The position numbers were made by a program, and so were the translations under genes. Below are positions 11,870 through 24,559 of a stretch of 64,000 nucleotides of DNA, in pieces (positions within the stretch are counted from its first letter, which is position 1; the number at the start of each line of letters is the position of its first letter). Under the pieces are notes generated by a model, which was given only the letters and a program-made list of their open reading frames with translations, had not been told where the DNA came from and did no database searches. This stretch comes from Kingdonia uniflora (taxonomy: Eukaryota; Streptophyta; Magnoliopsida; Ranunculales; Circaeasteraceae), in the NCBI GenBank assembly GCA_014058105.1, contig JACGCM010000669.1, forward strand, positions 1,798,001 through 1,862,000, in the 5' to 3' direction.

Positions 11870-12790
11870 ATCAAATGGACATTAGAATGTGAGGAAGCTT
11901 TTGAGGAACTCAAACCTATTCGGGGAAGTTTCCCATCATGAGCTCCCCGATTGATAATGAGTACTGATCATTTACCTGGCAGTTATAGAAACTTCTATCT
12001 GCTCAGTTCTTATTGGGCTTGAGGGGATGATCAAAAGGTTAGTCTATTTTATTAGTAAAACCCTCACTCCAGCGGAAATGAGGTATTACAAAATTGAGAG
12101 ACTACTTCTAACTCTTGTTCATAAAAACTTAAGCACTACATCTAAGCTCATTCCGTCAAAGTCATGACAAACTACCCACTCCGAGAAGTTTTGTCCAAAA
12201 AATAAAAATCAAGAAGAGTGCAACAATAGTCAGTAAGTTTGGGATAACATAAAATTAAGTTCGAACAAAGACATTCAGGAAAAGGTTAGGTCGTTGTCAA
12301 TTTTCTCGTGGATTTTCTAGTGGAAGATCCCGATTGGGAGGAGCACGATCCTAACCTTATAGAAGAAATTACATAAGATCCACCCAACAAAGCATTTGAA
12401 GAGCGAGCTGAATGGGTTACAAGGAAAGGGTAGAGACTTCTTACAGACGGTTCAGCAGGAGGACCTGTAGGGTTAGGAATTGGAATTGTCTTGATTACCC
12501 CTTCCAACGATTGAATCGAGAAATCAATTTGCCTGGATTTTGAGGCCTCCAACAACGTCATAGAATACGAAGCTCTAATTCATGAACTCAATCTTGTACT
12601 CAAGCTTGGCATCCTAGAGCTCTCAGTTTACACAGATTCTTAACTCATCATCCACCATTACTCTGAGAAGTACAAGAAGAATGGTAAGATGATCAAGTAT
12701 GTAGCCCTCGCTGCCGATAGGATGAGCAAAACTGCGAAAGCAACTCTTAACTATCTAGCTCAAGGTAAAAACTGACACATCGATTCTATG
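11870..12790 (+). pseudogene. Element B RNase H region
   Basis: The first half shows 'KRLVYFISKTLTPAEMRYYK' and 'ERLLLTLVH'. The second half begins 'LLTDGSAGGPVGLGIGIVLI' and continues 'NNVIEYEALIHELNL' and 'LSVYTDS', which gives the Asp-Glu-Asp pattern of RNase HI. Several stops are present. It would degrade the RNA strand of the RNA/DNA hybrid. Confidence 0.78.
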
Positions 12791-14165
12791 GCTTATCTAG
12801 CTGGGGTCTTGGGTACAAAAGCAAGATATGTACAAATCAAAATTATATCAATCCCTAGCATTGATCTACATTCTATATGCACGATCAAAACTGGGGGCGA
12901 TGAAGAGGAAGACAACGATTGGCAAAATCCATTCATTTCTTATCTTGAAACGGATAACAAATATAAAGGGCCCCTCCTACCAGATCTAAAAGAACGCCGA
13001 CAATTGATTGAAAATTTAAAGCACTACACAGTTCAAAACGGTCGTGCTTACCGCTGCTCAGTCACAGGGCCTTATCTTAAGTGCCACTTAAAGAATAAAG
13101 CAGATAAAATGCTCAGAGATTTAATTAAAGGAACTTGTGGCTCCCATGTTGTAGGTCGATCACTCGCTAACAAAGCCATTACGCAAGGAGTATTCAGGCC
13201 AGGAATGCACAAGTAAGAAGAAGAGTACTCACGCAAATGTGACACATGTTAGCAACATGGACACATAATCTATACCCCTGCCCTCGAACTACATGCAAGC
13301 AAGGTGTTCTGGCCATTCAAGCGGTAGGCACTCGATCTCGTCGAGGAATTTCCTAACACTTCAGGTAATTGACAATTCTTACTCGTAATAATAGATTATT
13401 TTACAAAATGGGTGGAAACGGTTCCACTCTGTCAAACTAGAAAAGAAGAGATTATTGCTTTTATCTGGGAAAAAATCATCATACGGTTTGGATTCCCCCA
13501 CCAAATTGGAATCGATACCGGGCCACAGTTTCTTGGTAAAAAAGTCATAGCCTTCCTCAACAAACACAACATCATCCATTCACCATCCAATCCCTACTAC
13601 CCTCAAGGTAATGGCCAAGCCGAAATCACCAACAAAACCATCGTGGATGGACTCAAGAAAAGGCTTCAATCACAAAAAAAAGGAAATTGGATACGGGAAC
13701 TTCCTCGTGTCTTATGGGCATACCGTACCACTCCACATCAATAAACTGGTTATACCCTTTTCCTCCTGGCCGATGGTACCGAAGCTGTCATTCCAACAGA
13801 ATACCGCCATCCTATCAGAGATCACAAGCTTACTGATGAAGAAAATGAGTTTAAATTGGCTTGTAATATAAATTGGATTGATAAGACTAGAGAACGCGCT
13901 ATTGCCAGCCTGTATTGATATCACCATAGCCAGATTGTACAACAGATGAGTCAGACACCGTGAGTTCCAAATTAACGATCTCGTCCTCAAAGAAATCCTA
14001 CAATACATAAAAGAAGCACATGCCAGGAAACTGACAGATAATTGGGAAGGTCCATTCCTCATCATTGGTCGAACTGGTCTGGGATCATATTATCTCATGA
14101 CGGAGCAAGGAAATTGAATCTCAAATCCACGGAACACTAGGCGACTGAAACGGTCCTATTGCTAA
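12791..14165 (+). pseudogene. Element B integrase
   Basis: The first open stretch ends at 13,216 and contains the H2C2 module ('GTCGSHVVGRSLANKAITQG'), with CDTC just downstream after a stop. The core has Asp in 'ALDLVEEFP', Asp in 'IDTGPQF' and Glu in 'GQAEITNK' (13,412-13,744), so the DDE triad is still visible. 'RVLWAYRTTPHQ' is followed by a stop, and the C-terminal domain at 13,800-14,165 is shifted and broken. Among the copies here this has the best kept catalytic set. Confidence 0.83.
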
Positions 14166-14340
14166 GTCCATGGTTTCTCCATTTCAATATTCTCGTTCTT
14201 TATATTCCAAAAGCGAGGTTTCAGTCTCCAAACAGTGTAAATTCTATTCTACACAATGAAAACTTCTAAGTTTTTTTTCCCACATTACTCTCTACTTATG
14301 TAGATTCTGCTACATTACATATATTAAAATCTATAGGTAA

Positions 14341-14720
14341 TACTATCTTTCAATTGCCCATCTATACAGGTTAAAGCAAATGTAATACCTGCTTTCAATC
14401 TCTCATCTATACAGATTAAAGAAAAGGTAATACTAACTTTCAATCACCCATCTATACAGATTAAAGAAAAGGTAATACTAGCTTTCAATCATCCATCTAT
14501 ACAGATTAAAACAAAGATAATACTAGTTTTAAATCACCCATCTATACAAATTAAAGTAAATGTAATACTAGCTTTTAATCACCCACATGTACAAATTTAA
14601 GCAAAGGTAAGACTAGCTTTCAATCGCTCATCAATACATAATCTATGATTAAAACAAAGGTAATACTAGTTTTTAATTAAAGTTCACTACCCGATATAAG
14701 ATAAAGCATAGGTAAAGCTA
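14341..14720 (+). repeat. AT-rich 45-bp tandem repeat, 7-8 copies
   Basis: The motif TACTAGCTTTCAATCACCCA recurs at 14,341, 14,386, 14,431, 14,476, 14,521, 14,566, 14,611 and 14,663, exactly 45 bp apart except for the last step of 52. It occupies the same place (between IN and the convergent accessory gene) as the 225-bp array in A and D and the 194-bp array in C, but the sequence is unrelated. Confidence 0.92.
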
Positions 14721-14829
14721 GCTTTCATTTCTAAATATGTCTGCAACTACATATACTTCTATAGATTACATCTACAAGCCACTTCTATGGGTTATTTTCT
14801 ACAGATGGGAGGTTAGCTACGCCTTCCCC

Positions 14830-17800
14830 TACCACAGGAGAATATTCAGCCATAAAATCTAGAGCTCGAACAACTACAGTAATCTTGCCTTACTCTACCA
14901 ATTCAACAGGTCGGGAACCTAGCTCTATTTCCATGACATTCATACAGTTTCCTCAATCTATATTGGCTTTACAAATACATCCTCTTCCCAACAGACAGTC
15001 GTGCAAGGTATCCCTCTCAAACTCAATTCTTCTCACTTCCTCCACAAAATAGGCAATAGCAACCATTAGCATCTGTGAGCGCGTTGCTTCAGGCATAACT
15101 GGCTGGGAAAAATGTTCTCTCAATCTTTAATAACGCTCTTAAAGATTTTTATACCATTCATCTTGCCACTCCATATGTCTATCTAGGCATGACAAAATCT
15201 CATTATGCTCCTTTACCTTTTCCGCTGCTTTATCTGACTCTGCCAGGCTCGTCGTCCGCAATTCTGCCAACTGAGCATGAAGTTCATCTAGCTTCCTATT
15301 TTTACCTACACTTTACCCAGTAGAAGACTTCTTTAACAATTTGTTTTTCTTCCGTATCGACTGATCCTTACCCTCATCACCCGCTCTAACTCCTTCTCTC
15401 TGCTATGAGCAATATCCAACTTACCTTGGCTCTCCCTTAAACGTTCATTTCCTCTTTATGCATGAGATTAAATGTGAGCTAGATCTCTCTACAGCTCTCT
15501 AATTCAAGCTGATAGTTCAACTGCATCCCCTATAGCAATGGAAACCCTGACATCACTTTTTTTCATTTTTGACCGCTCTTTAGCCTCAACCGTCTTGATA
15601 CCTGAATTGGCCATAGCTAAATCAGCCATTAATTGGGCTACCCTTTCATTCAATTCATCACATCGTCTTTGAACAATCCAAAAATCTATATCTTTAGCAG
15701 GTAAGACCTCACTCAACTGCTCAACCACAATTTTAGATCTGACTAAGTTAGCTCAAGCTTTGTCTAGCTCGCTATCCTTCTCAATCATTTCAGTCTTCAA
15801 TCACTTCAGTTCTCTTTTGGAACTCACTAGATAAGCTCGAGTTTGCTCTTACTCCTTCATTTTCCTAATCATTTGGCTCTTCAGACTGGCCACAAAACCC
15901 CGTAACTCCGTCTCTATATTTTCTAACGACTGGATGCAGTATCGAGCCATGATCGCCTTCTTACTCTTCACCATCAATGTATCATTCTGCCTTTTAAGAT
16001 TCGTTGTCTCCTTATTCGCCTTTGTAAGCTCTTTTTTTCCCTTTTTAATTTTGATGTCTTTTCCCTCGATCTTCCGAGTTTGGTCATCAATGGTTTGTGT
16101 TGCCTCGACAAACTTGAAATGTACTTTGATATGTTGTCCTCCCTATCTTCATTTGCCTCTCTCATCCTATCAAAATCGGCCGCATACTCTTGGTTATATT
16201 GGAGCATCTCTTGTTTACTCAATCGAGCGGACTCTAATTCGACCTACATCACATATACAATACGTCAAGTTCGATTAAACAACACTTCGCAAATACATTC
16301 AATCATAACACATGAAAAATTTAAATTTCTAACAAATTTCTATTTTTCTGACATTCTACTATTGTGAGACTGCTTCTGAACTTAAGGTAAAAGTATAATC
16401 CCAGTTCGATTACAAAAACATCGACATCTAATTTTAAGGTACACATTTTCTATGTTCTAACTTACTTAACACTTTGGTATTATCTGGACATATTTTGATT
16501 ACCATTGCCCCTAATACTTCTTAGACATTTGGATCTATTTCTATTTTTCTAAATTTTACTTTATAGCTCTAAAGTAATGCATCATACAAGTTAAATATTT
16601 CTTGCTCTTCTCTAACCTTTAGCTCCGCTTGCAAAGTCAACAGGGACACTGAGATATTTTTCTCCTTAGTGAGCTCAACCTCTAATTCCTTAATTTTGAG
16701 GCGGATATCCTTAAGTTCCTACAAACAATGTTTACAAACATCTCTTAGACTATCTAGTTTATCCTATAAAATAATATTCCATACTATTACAGTTTTTCAC
16801 ACCGCATATAAACATACAACCAAAAATTCAATAAACTTTACTCTATATTTTCATTATCCTCCCCTGGTTCTCTAACTCAATCCTGAGATAAATACCATCC
16901 AACCTTCCTACCACACCAGGGACATCCTCTTTCACCTCATCCTCCTCAATGTATGTACCATCCATAATAGCTTTAACCTCAGCTTTCGTATACCCCACCT
17001 TGAGGAGTTGGCGCCTGAGCCTGTCGCGCTCTACTACCACCCCATCCAGGTTCTTTCGCGCTTCCTCTATCAACTCGATAATAAGCACCTCCTGCGCAGC
17101 CTTCACAGAATCCAATCGTTTCCTTTCCAGAATTAGGTCAGACTTCAATTGAGCCACCTTCTTTTCGAGCTCAACTTTCTCATTCTCGAGCACGGCTTTT
17201 CCCTCCTCGATCTTGAGGCAGATCCCCTTCAACAAGCGAGAATCCTATAATAAACCAAAAACATTTTCAGCTAGAATCAATATAAAGTTTACCACTACAC
17301 AAGTCATCAAAACTTACCATTTTTCCCAGCTCCAGCTGTGCAGAGGTACTCATTACCTTAGCACCCTTACGAGTTACAAGCCTCACCCTATCCTCTACAG
17401 CTTGCAGTTCATCTTCTTCAATAGGTTGACTTTCTAAGACCTTCGTACCAATCACTTTAGCAGGAGAATCTACCCTCTTCTTCTTCGTATCCCCTTGACC
17501 TTACTACTCCAAGTGGTTCCAGAGGCTGAGCCACACTTCTCAGCTTTCTTTTTTGGGAACTTCAGAGTGAATTTGCTCGAGATGGTAGCTTCTTACACAT
17601 CTACAAAATCCAAATCAATAGCCTTCGGAAAAGTTAGACGCTTCTCCTCATCAACCCTTCTCTTCTTGCTAGCTCCAACCCCCATCATTAGTCTCTACGC
17701 CTGAGACTTTTGTACCTTCTCAGACCTGCAGTTAGTTCTTTTATTTCTATTAATACCGAGCTCCTTTAGAACCATCTCGAGCTCAACCCCTTCCCGAGCA

Positions 17801-18965
17801 ACAATATCTAGCAGGGACTCCTTCTTCGTCACCTTCGACTGATGACTGTAAAACCAACCACAACACATTATCAAACAACAAAATGAACTTTAATTATAGA
17901 AGATCTACACAAAATTTCCATTGGTTCTTTATCTTCTCTCTGAAGGCAATCACCTCTCGCCCAAATCACATTATCATTCCATATTCGACCTGCTGAATTT
18001 AGATCGAAGAAAAGTGATCGAGATGAGCTCAACTAGAAATATACACCTCCAGTTGTGGAATAATTTTTCACACCATAATACTGCAATACATCTTCAAGAG
18101 ATATTCTCCTCTCCACCACATTCTCACCTCCTACATGTTCCCTTTAAGTTGGGTAGGACAAGCCCCTATATTATTCATTACACCTTTTGCACGATTTCTA
18201 AGGGGAAAACTCAATCCATACTCCAAATGAGACAGATAACACACAAAACCCTCATCCAGGTCGCCTTGGACATTTCCATCAAAATAGTCAAGGGAGATCG
18301 ACTCATCCACTCCCCTATCTAATTTTTCCTTTTCTATATCAGGCAACAAAAAGAAATGTTCTTCCCCAGATGCTACAGTACAACCTCTAAACTGCCTACC
18401 AACATGCTCTACAACGTTGCCCCATATTCCATCTACAAGAGCCATGGATTTACAAAACTCTCTAAACATATTAGAGTTTGGAGGGTACGATACCAATATA
18501 CCAGGGAAGTCTGGATATTGAACAAGTACTACTTCGTCCTACCTATCAAATTTTATATTATCAGACTCAACAGTATGACCAGAAGTCGACGTCTCCATAT
18601 CAATTGAAGTCTCCATATCAATTACAAGTCACCATCTCAATTAAAAATCCAGGTATTCTATCATTATCTTTTACACATCTATGCACACATTTACCATACA
18701 TACATCATACATATACGTCTATTATGTATCCCATTTTACACAAAAGATCAAACAATTTTTTACAAAAATAATATAAACAACAATTTTGTCAAAATTACTA
18801 TAAACAACAAATTTTTCGAAATTTGAAAACCACAAAAAAAATTTACACTTACATTAACAAGATCATTAATTATTTACTAACCTTCGACGTCTAAATGCGA
18901 ATCAGAAGCAGTGACAAATCCCTCCTTCACAACGCTGCTGTACAATCACCATCTTGACTATGTCT
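14830..18965 (-). pseudogene. Element B antisense accessory gene with long coiled-coil tail (broken)
   Basis: Read on the minus strand. A first exon near 18,965-18,882 ends at a GAAG/GTTAGT donor. A conserved central domain at 18,496-18,131 ('LEYGLSFPLRNRAKGVMNNI') aligns with C and E. Basic and coiled-coil exons follow: 17,235-16,843 (Glu/Lys/Leu-rich heptads), about 16,720-16,570, 16,222-15,974 and 15,728-15,504, running on to about 14,830. Intron signals separate several pieces. It shares the 'GL-x-x-PL' and 'GN' landmarks with the plant family often labelled putative gypsy-type transposase (PF04195-like; weak inference). Function unknown. The coiled-coil part is much longer than in C. Confidence 0.6.
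17245..17317 (-). other. Intron in the accessory gene of element B
   Basis: On the minus strand the donor is ATG/GTAAGTTTTG and the acceptor TTATTATAG/GATTC, giving a 73-nt intron of typical plant size that separates the coiled-coil exon at 17,244-16,843 from the exon above it. Similar acceptor-like sites occur near 16,243 and 17,853. Confidence 0.6.
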
Positions 18966-19681
18966 CAGTAATTTTCCCTCGTCTTGCTTGTTGTTCACTC
19001 TCATCTAGTCTCGCACGTGAATCTCTATAATTTTTTTTCTTTTCTCTCCTACTATTCTTTAGTTTTTTAGAAGATGATAAACATTTGAATGAAGATGATG
19101 ACGCATTATTTATAGTTTCTTTCTCTAACTACTAGCAGTTATTGGGCCTCGCACGAGCCATCCTTGGTTTTGGAACTGAGGCATTCTCTCCATAATTAAT
19201 ATTAGATATTTTATACCTTTTCAGTAAAAACGCCTTCTTATCATTGCCCCTAATCCTATATTTCAATATACTCTCATCTCTCCTACCCAAATCTCCCTCT
19301 GACCTCCCCATACTCATGCTGACTCAACACTCACATGCAATCGAGCTTTCCCTATAATTATACAAGAGACAAAAATCAAAGCTTCCTACTTTTTCTATTC
19401 CTACTTTTGTTACTTATAGAACTGTTGACATCATTTCCAAAGATGTAATATTTCAAATTCAAATTTTTTATTCACAATAGTCCCAAACAACATTTGCAAC
19501 AAAAGAGAACAGATTCAAAACATTATTTCAACTACACTTCAATTATAGTTATTCAACCTCATTCCAGTTTACTCCCTCACATATTATTATACATAAAGCA
19601 TCCCAGATGTCCTGATAGGCTATACCTAATCAGTTCACCCCCAACAATCCTCACATCTTCCTCGTCGATCTCTTCCTCAGT
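18966..19681. other. Accessory-gene 5' region and spacer in B
   Basis: Apart from the TATA-like box and probable 5' leader of the minus-strand gene, no convincing coding is seen. A matching spacer lies at 39,546-40,334 in B'. Confidence 0.5.
19107..19114 (-). promoter_or_regulatory. TATA-like box upstream of the accessory gene in B
   Basis: The minus strand reads TATAAATA here, roughly 150 bp upstream of the first recognised exon. B' has the same motif in the same context at 39,694-39,701. Confidence 0.5.
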
Positions 19682-19874
19682 AATTTACCTCACTACCTCT
19701 TTTTGAGCTGCAGGATCCAAAATCACTTCACGAAAATGATGCCCTATTTCAAGTTTCCTCACCCTTAAAACTAAGCCTTTAAACTGCAACTCAGATATAG
19801 GCAAGTCAGAATCATAATTTAGCAAACCAAAAATCCTCTCTCGCACTTTTGTAATCTTTATCGCCAATCATCCT
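19682..19874 (-). pseudogene. Element B small accessory ORF 1, C-terminal part, cut by B' insertion
   Basis: The minus strand encodes a peptide containing 'AIKITKVRERIFGLLNYDSD' that ends at a stop near 19,687. It aligns with the B' copy at 40,335-40,535. The N-terminus is at 42,768-42,815, on the other side of the B' insertion. The split proves that B' jumped into this ORF. Function unknown. Confidence 0.7.
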
Positions 19875-20492
19875 TGTAAGGGCCTGTCCCTCGATCTAGC
19901 CTAAAATCGAGTTGTCCCCAGTTCGAATTATCTACATATCAGGCTCACTTATCCTCCACATGACTTCTCAGTCATACATTTCCACATACTCCATGAACTG
20001 ATGATAAACGTAGGTCGAGCTTAAACTGAAAAACCTAAACAAATCAAAACCACCTGTTTCATGAACTCAACAGTTACTCAGCCAACAACCACTAACCACA
20101 TTGTCCGGAGAACATGCTCTAGCACGATAAAGAGTTACAAAAGGGACCTGTATAAAGAAAAAGTTCCTGAAGAGACTGAGACCAAAAAAATATACGAGAA
20201 ATCGCAAAGAAAATTATATCTTCTAAAATTCTCAAACACTCAAGACTTCTTATTCACAAAATAAAATATTTCTTAAGTCTGGAGATAACTTGTAATAAGA
20301 TATCGTCAGCCTCAAGCAATAAAAGTCACTGTTACAAAACCCTTAATACGAAGTCGTGGTTTTTTAACCTATTCATAGGTTTTCCACGCTAAATACCTGT
20401 ATCATTTCCTATTTACTAGATTGCAGTCACAAGTATATTAGTGCAAGGACTAATTCCAGGCCACGTCGAGCTCACATAATTAGGCCATTATA
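19875..20492 (+). repeat. 5' LTR of B'
   Basis: 618 bp, aligned end to end with 42,149-42,767 and more distantly with 44,033-44,605. It includes a TATA-like TGTATAAAGAAA near 20,148. In the first 170 bp I count roughly 30 differences from the 3' LTR, many of them C/T or G/A. Confidence 0.9.
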
Positions 20493-20512
20493 TTTGACAA
20501 CGTCTATGGAAA
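20493..20512 (+). other. Primer binding site remnant of B'
   Basis: TTTGACAACGTCTATGGAAA directly follows the LTR and resembles the common plant gypsy form TTTGGCGCCGTCTGTGGGAA with C-to-T/G-to-A type decay. Confidence 0.7.
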
Positions 20513-20559
20513 AGAAATTCTTTCCACGATATCCTAAGATATTCAATCACTCTACTACA

Positions 20560-22070
20560 ACATTTCAATCATGGTCATATCTAAGCGACCAACTCCTGGA
20601 GTCGAGCTCGATCTCTCAATTGAGTCGGAACAACTTTAAGAGCTTTGAGCAAATCTCAACACTGAAACAAAGAAGTGCAACGAGCTCGATCAACAATTAA
20701 CTCGTGACCGAGAGCTTCGTGTGAAAGAGATCGACGCCGAATGACAAGCTCGATTTATAGCGCTCAAATGACACGAAGATCAAAGGATAATAATGAAGAC
20801 TCCCTTGTAAGCTCTACTAAACATTCAGTAGGCTCCACCACCACGAGATCGTCATCAGGTGCCAGAAACCTCCCGAATTTCTGCGTGGGAAAAATTAGGA
20901 CCTCAAGGAGCTACCAGGAAGGTTATTTCAAAACCTATTCAGAATAAGCCACAACCTTCCGTTTATTTGAGAGGGGAGATACAAACTGAAATCTGCCAAG
21001 GTCAACGATGTTCCATCCATCAAGAGGAAGAACAGAGACCTCCGCCTCCAGTTCTAGTGCGAGATTGTTTGAATGAAGATACTGGTACTCATAATCCGTG
21101 ACTTCCTCGTCAAGCCACTCAACCGATCCGTCCCTACGTCACATAAGAGCATATGGACTAGCGGATTAAGGAGTTGATCGAAGCACAAGTTCTGGGCACA
21201 ACCGATGACCTTACTAAGTTACAAGGAAGTCCACTTGCCAAAGAACTATTCGATATGGGTATTCTAAAAGGTTTCCATACTCTAAAATTTTACAAATACA
21301 AGGGTACCGATCCCAAGGAACACATTCAGTACTACTATGATTCATTGGGGTTATACTTTAATCTCAACCATATTCTCTACCGTCTGTTCGCCACAAGTTT
21401 GCAGGAGGAACCACTTCGATTATTCCATTCTCTACCTGAGGACTCCAAATGCACATTCGACCTGCTACAAAAACAATTCATCAAGAGATATGCTCACAGC
21501 AGAGACAGAGAAAAAAATTTGTATTTTCTTAACAGTCTCAACAAATCTTGCAGAGAGAAGCTCAAAGCATTTGAAAAGAAGTTCCTGGAACTCGCGTGTA
21601 TAGTAGATAATCTTGATCAGAAGACCGATGTTGCTACTTTTACCAATGCGCTCCAACTGGACTGCAAAGCCAAAGAGTATCTCTTCTTCAACAAACTTGT
21701 GACCTTGGAGGATATGATCACCAAGGTCAATGGTTACGTCGGCCTGGAAAGGATGATGTACAAAAGAAATAAATCTACTAAATCCGTCCTTACTGCAAAA
21801 GAACCCTTTACAGATTGGAACACAAAACCTAAGGAGTACCAGGGTGAATAGAAGCGTACTAAGGGAAATACTGGCAACCCTCGGAAAGGCGGGCAATAAG
21901 GAAAACCTGTCCTCCCATAGATGAATATTTGAATCTCGGTTATTTTTCTAATTCTCACAAAAGATAAGCTCTATCGTCTCTTCCAACCATTGGAACCAAT
22001 CGAGAGCCGACCGTACTGCATGCACCATAATATAAAAAATCATTCTACTGACAATTGCTATACATTACAA
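20560..22070 (+). pseudogene. Element B' gag
   Basis: A 225-codon open frame (21,174-21,851) holds the whole Gag core: 'GFHTLKFYKYKGTDPKEHI', 'LYRLFATSLQEEPLRLFH', 'TFDLLQKQFIKRYAH', 'LDCKAKEYLFFNKLVTLEDM'. Upstream charged sequence (20,570-21,170) has stops such as one near 20,744. A zinc-knuckle-like 'PYCMHHNI' is encoded near 22,010-22,030. It is the best kept gag in the window. Confidence 0.83.
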
Positions 22071-22149
22071 AGGTTACTCAAATTCATTTTCAAAGAGGGG
22101 TGGATGCTCGAATATATTGTCAACCTGGAATCATACAAAGATGACAACT

Positions 22150-22838
22150 ATTAGAAGCAGCTTAAAATTGTCCAGGTCAAAGATCAAGCTGAGGAGAAGT
22201 ATCTTTTCCATATGTACCACAACAACATGGTCGAGATCAATCAGATCACCAACTCTAACAGATTCAAGCGCAGGAGATTGTCAGAATACTACGATCTCAT
22301 ATCTCAAGATAAAGAAGCCAAACTTCTGCCTGAGTCGCGCAATTGCCGACTCGAAATATCCTTTGAAGATTACGATACTAGCCATATCAAATTTCTACAT
22401 CATGATGCGTTAGTCATAATGCTCAAGATGATAAAGATTGTCATGCACACAATAATGATCGATACTAGCAGCAGTATTGAGATCCTCTTTCAGAGTACTA
22501 TCGACCAAATGGGACTGGCCGATCAAGTTATTCAGAGCGACACCAATATCAGCGGATTCAATAGTTCTAAAAAAGAGCGAGTAGAAAAGATCACCTTACC
22601 TATTACCGCAAGACCTGCAACCATCGATATTATTTTCTATATGATTAATGCCACATCTCGTTATCTCAGGATTATAGACCGTTGTTGGATTCATAATATG
22701 GAAGCAATCGCTTTCATCTATCATCAAACACTTTGCTTCAAACATGACAATGGTATTTATAAAATCTGGGGTAGTCAAAATCTTTCTCGAGCTTGCAAAA
22801 ATACCGTCTCTGTAATTCTAGATACCTCTAATAACTAA
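22150..22838 (+). pseudogene. Element B' protease region
   Basis: A 208-codon open frame (22,212-22,838) runs from the gag linker ('RRRLSEYYDLISQDKEAKLL') through 'IMIDTSSSIEILFQ', where the active-site Gly of DTG is Ser, to 'RYLRIIDRCWIHNMEAI' and 'GSQNLSRACKN'. Long and open, but probably inactive because of the DTS change. Confidence 0.8.
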
Positions 22839-23039
22839 TTGTTGCATAACAATTATAGCAAGATGATCGCCCAGATGATCAGCCATCCACGGAGGAGTCC
22901 ACCGAATACATTAGCATTGATGGACCAGACAGAGGTACTTTCATCGGTACTAAGCTGGTTCAATACGAGAAAGACGCTCCCATTCAGTTCTTACAACTAA
23001 ATAGAGACATTTTTGCATAGTCTTTCGACGACATGCCTG

Positions 23040-23863
23040 GAGTCGATTCGACAAATGTATGTCAAAATTGGCAATCAATATCAACGCCACCGTAGTCAAA
23101 CAGAAATAAGGATGCTTATCACCATGACATTGAGATTAAGTTAACATGGAGATTAAGAAATTTATCAAAGTGGGGTTCATTCGAGAAGCCAATTATCCAG
23201 ACTGGATATCCAACATCGTCGTTCTCCCAAAAAAGAATGAAAAGGTCTGCGTTTGTATAGATTTCACCGATCTCAGCAAATATACTCTAAATGACAGTTT
23301 TCCTCTTCCCAACATTCATCAGATACTTGATTCCATAGTAGGTCATGAATTCCTATCTATGATGAATGCTACTTCCGGATATAATCAACTTCAACTTTTG
23401 GATGAAGATCAAGAAAATACCACTTTCATCACTGAAAGAGGACTTTATTGCTACAAAGTCATGCCCTTCGGGCTCAAGAACGCAGGTGTAACTTATCAAC
23501 GATTGATGACTACTATGTTCAAAGCACATTTCAAGAAAGCAGTAGAAGTCTACATTGACGATCTCTTGTACAAGAGCTTACAGTCCATCAATTAAATTTC
23601 AGATCTCAACACAATATTCAACATACTACGATCTCATAGGATGCGTCTCAATCCTGATAAGTATCAATTCGGAGTACATTCAGGTAAATTTCTAAGCTAC
23701 CTCATAATCAAGAAGGAGATTGAGGCCGGTCCAGATCAGATTCAGAATCTCCTCGACATGTCATCTCCAAAAACAAAAAAAGACGTTTAAAAACTTGCCG
23801 GCAAGATTGGCGCTCTCAGCAGTTTTGTTTCAGCATCATCAGACCATTATCAGTGGCTGTTCC
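23040..23863 (+). pseudogene. Element B' reverse transcriptase, interrupted by C
   Basis: A 149-codon open frame (23,146-23,595) contains 'GFIREANYPDWISNIVVLPK', 'VCVCIDFTDLSKYTLND', 'LYCYKVMPFGLKNAGVTYQR' and an intact YIDD at 23,551-23,562. After a stop the thumb continues ('LNPDKYQFGVHS') to 23,863, where C is inserted. It resumes at 36,827. Confidence 0.88.
23859..23863. repeat. Target site duplication of C, left copy
   Basis: GTTCC lies directly before the LTR start TGTGGTAGCC. The same five bases follow the 3' LTR at 36,822-36,826. In element B the uninterrupted site reads ATTCCTATTACTC, which confirms the join. Confidence 0.93.
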
Positions 23864-24495
23864 TGTGGTAGCCTACTCACAGCCTTCGACCTCCTCACTC
23901 GAAGTCAACTTCGTATCCTACTCGAACATATCAAAGACTATTTCGACTCAGAATCAAGCCCCTCAAGGAACTCTTGTAGTTGAAGCCTCGACAATAGATA
24001 AACCTTCAAGAACGGATCAGCACATAATAGGAGATACCCTTCGACTGAACTTTCGAATAGCAGAAGTGTGATGAGACTAATAGTCAGCTCAAACGGATTG
24101 GACGGCCCATTAATTGGTCTCTCAGCTACAGTGACAGGGATGTCCGTAATAAATGCCGCCGTCGGAAAACCCGGACAGTAATTATGTAGCCTGGCCTACT
24201 CTTGGTGACTCAACCTCTTATGTCTCTATAAATAAGTGAGAAGGGAAACCAAGAAGGGGTTAGAAAAATCCTTTCCAAACCCTATGCTTTTTACCTTCGA
24301 CCACTTGTAAACTATATTTGATCTTTATTATTACTCATCAGTAATAGAATCACAGTTTAAAAATCCTCATCATAGGTCATAGAGAGTCACATTCGCTTCT
24401 CTTTTTAAGCCATATACTTGTACATCTTTGATGAGAGGTTGACCTCCGTGTTGTAAGAGCCATCTTCGCTTCTCAACGAAGATCAGGCCCCTACA
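23864..24495 (+). repeat. 5' LTR of C
   Basis: 632 bp, from TGTGGTAGCC to GCCCCTACA. It has a TATA box (CTATAAATAAG) at 24,227-24,234. It lacks a ~29-bp segment that the 3' LTR carries around 36,690-36,735. Confidence 0.93.
24227..24234 (+). promoter_or_regulatory. TATA box in the 5' LTR of C
   Basis: TATAAATA about 360 bp into the LTR. The 3' LTR has TATAAATT at 36,527-36,534, and the E LTRs have the same context on the minus strand (TATAAATA at 53,428-53,435 and 58,507-58,514). It probably sets the sense transcript start. Confidence 0.65.
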
Positions 24496-24515
24496 ATTGA
24501 TGCCATTTGGGGTTC
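24496..24515 (+). other. Primer binding site remnant of C
   Basis: ATTGATGCCATTTGGGGTTC directly follows the LTR end. It resembles the TTGGCGCC-type site still intact in E (58,206-58,225, minus strand). Confidence 0.65.
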
Positions 24516-24559
24516 CCACACTATCAGTTACCTCATCTTTGTTACCTTCCTTTCTTTCC

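Noticed and set aside
14341..14720. CRISPR-like regular spacing
   Set aside because: Units are contiguous with no unique spacers, and the context is a plant retroelement.
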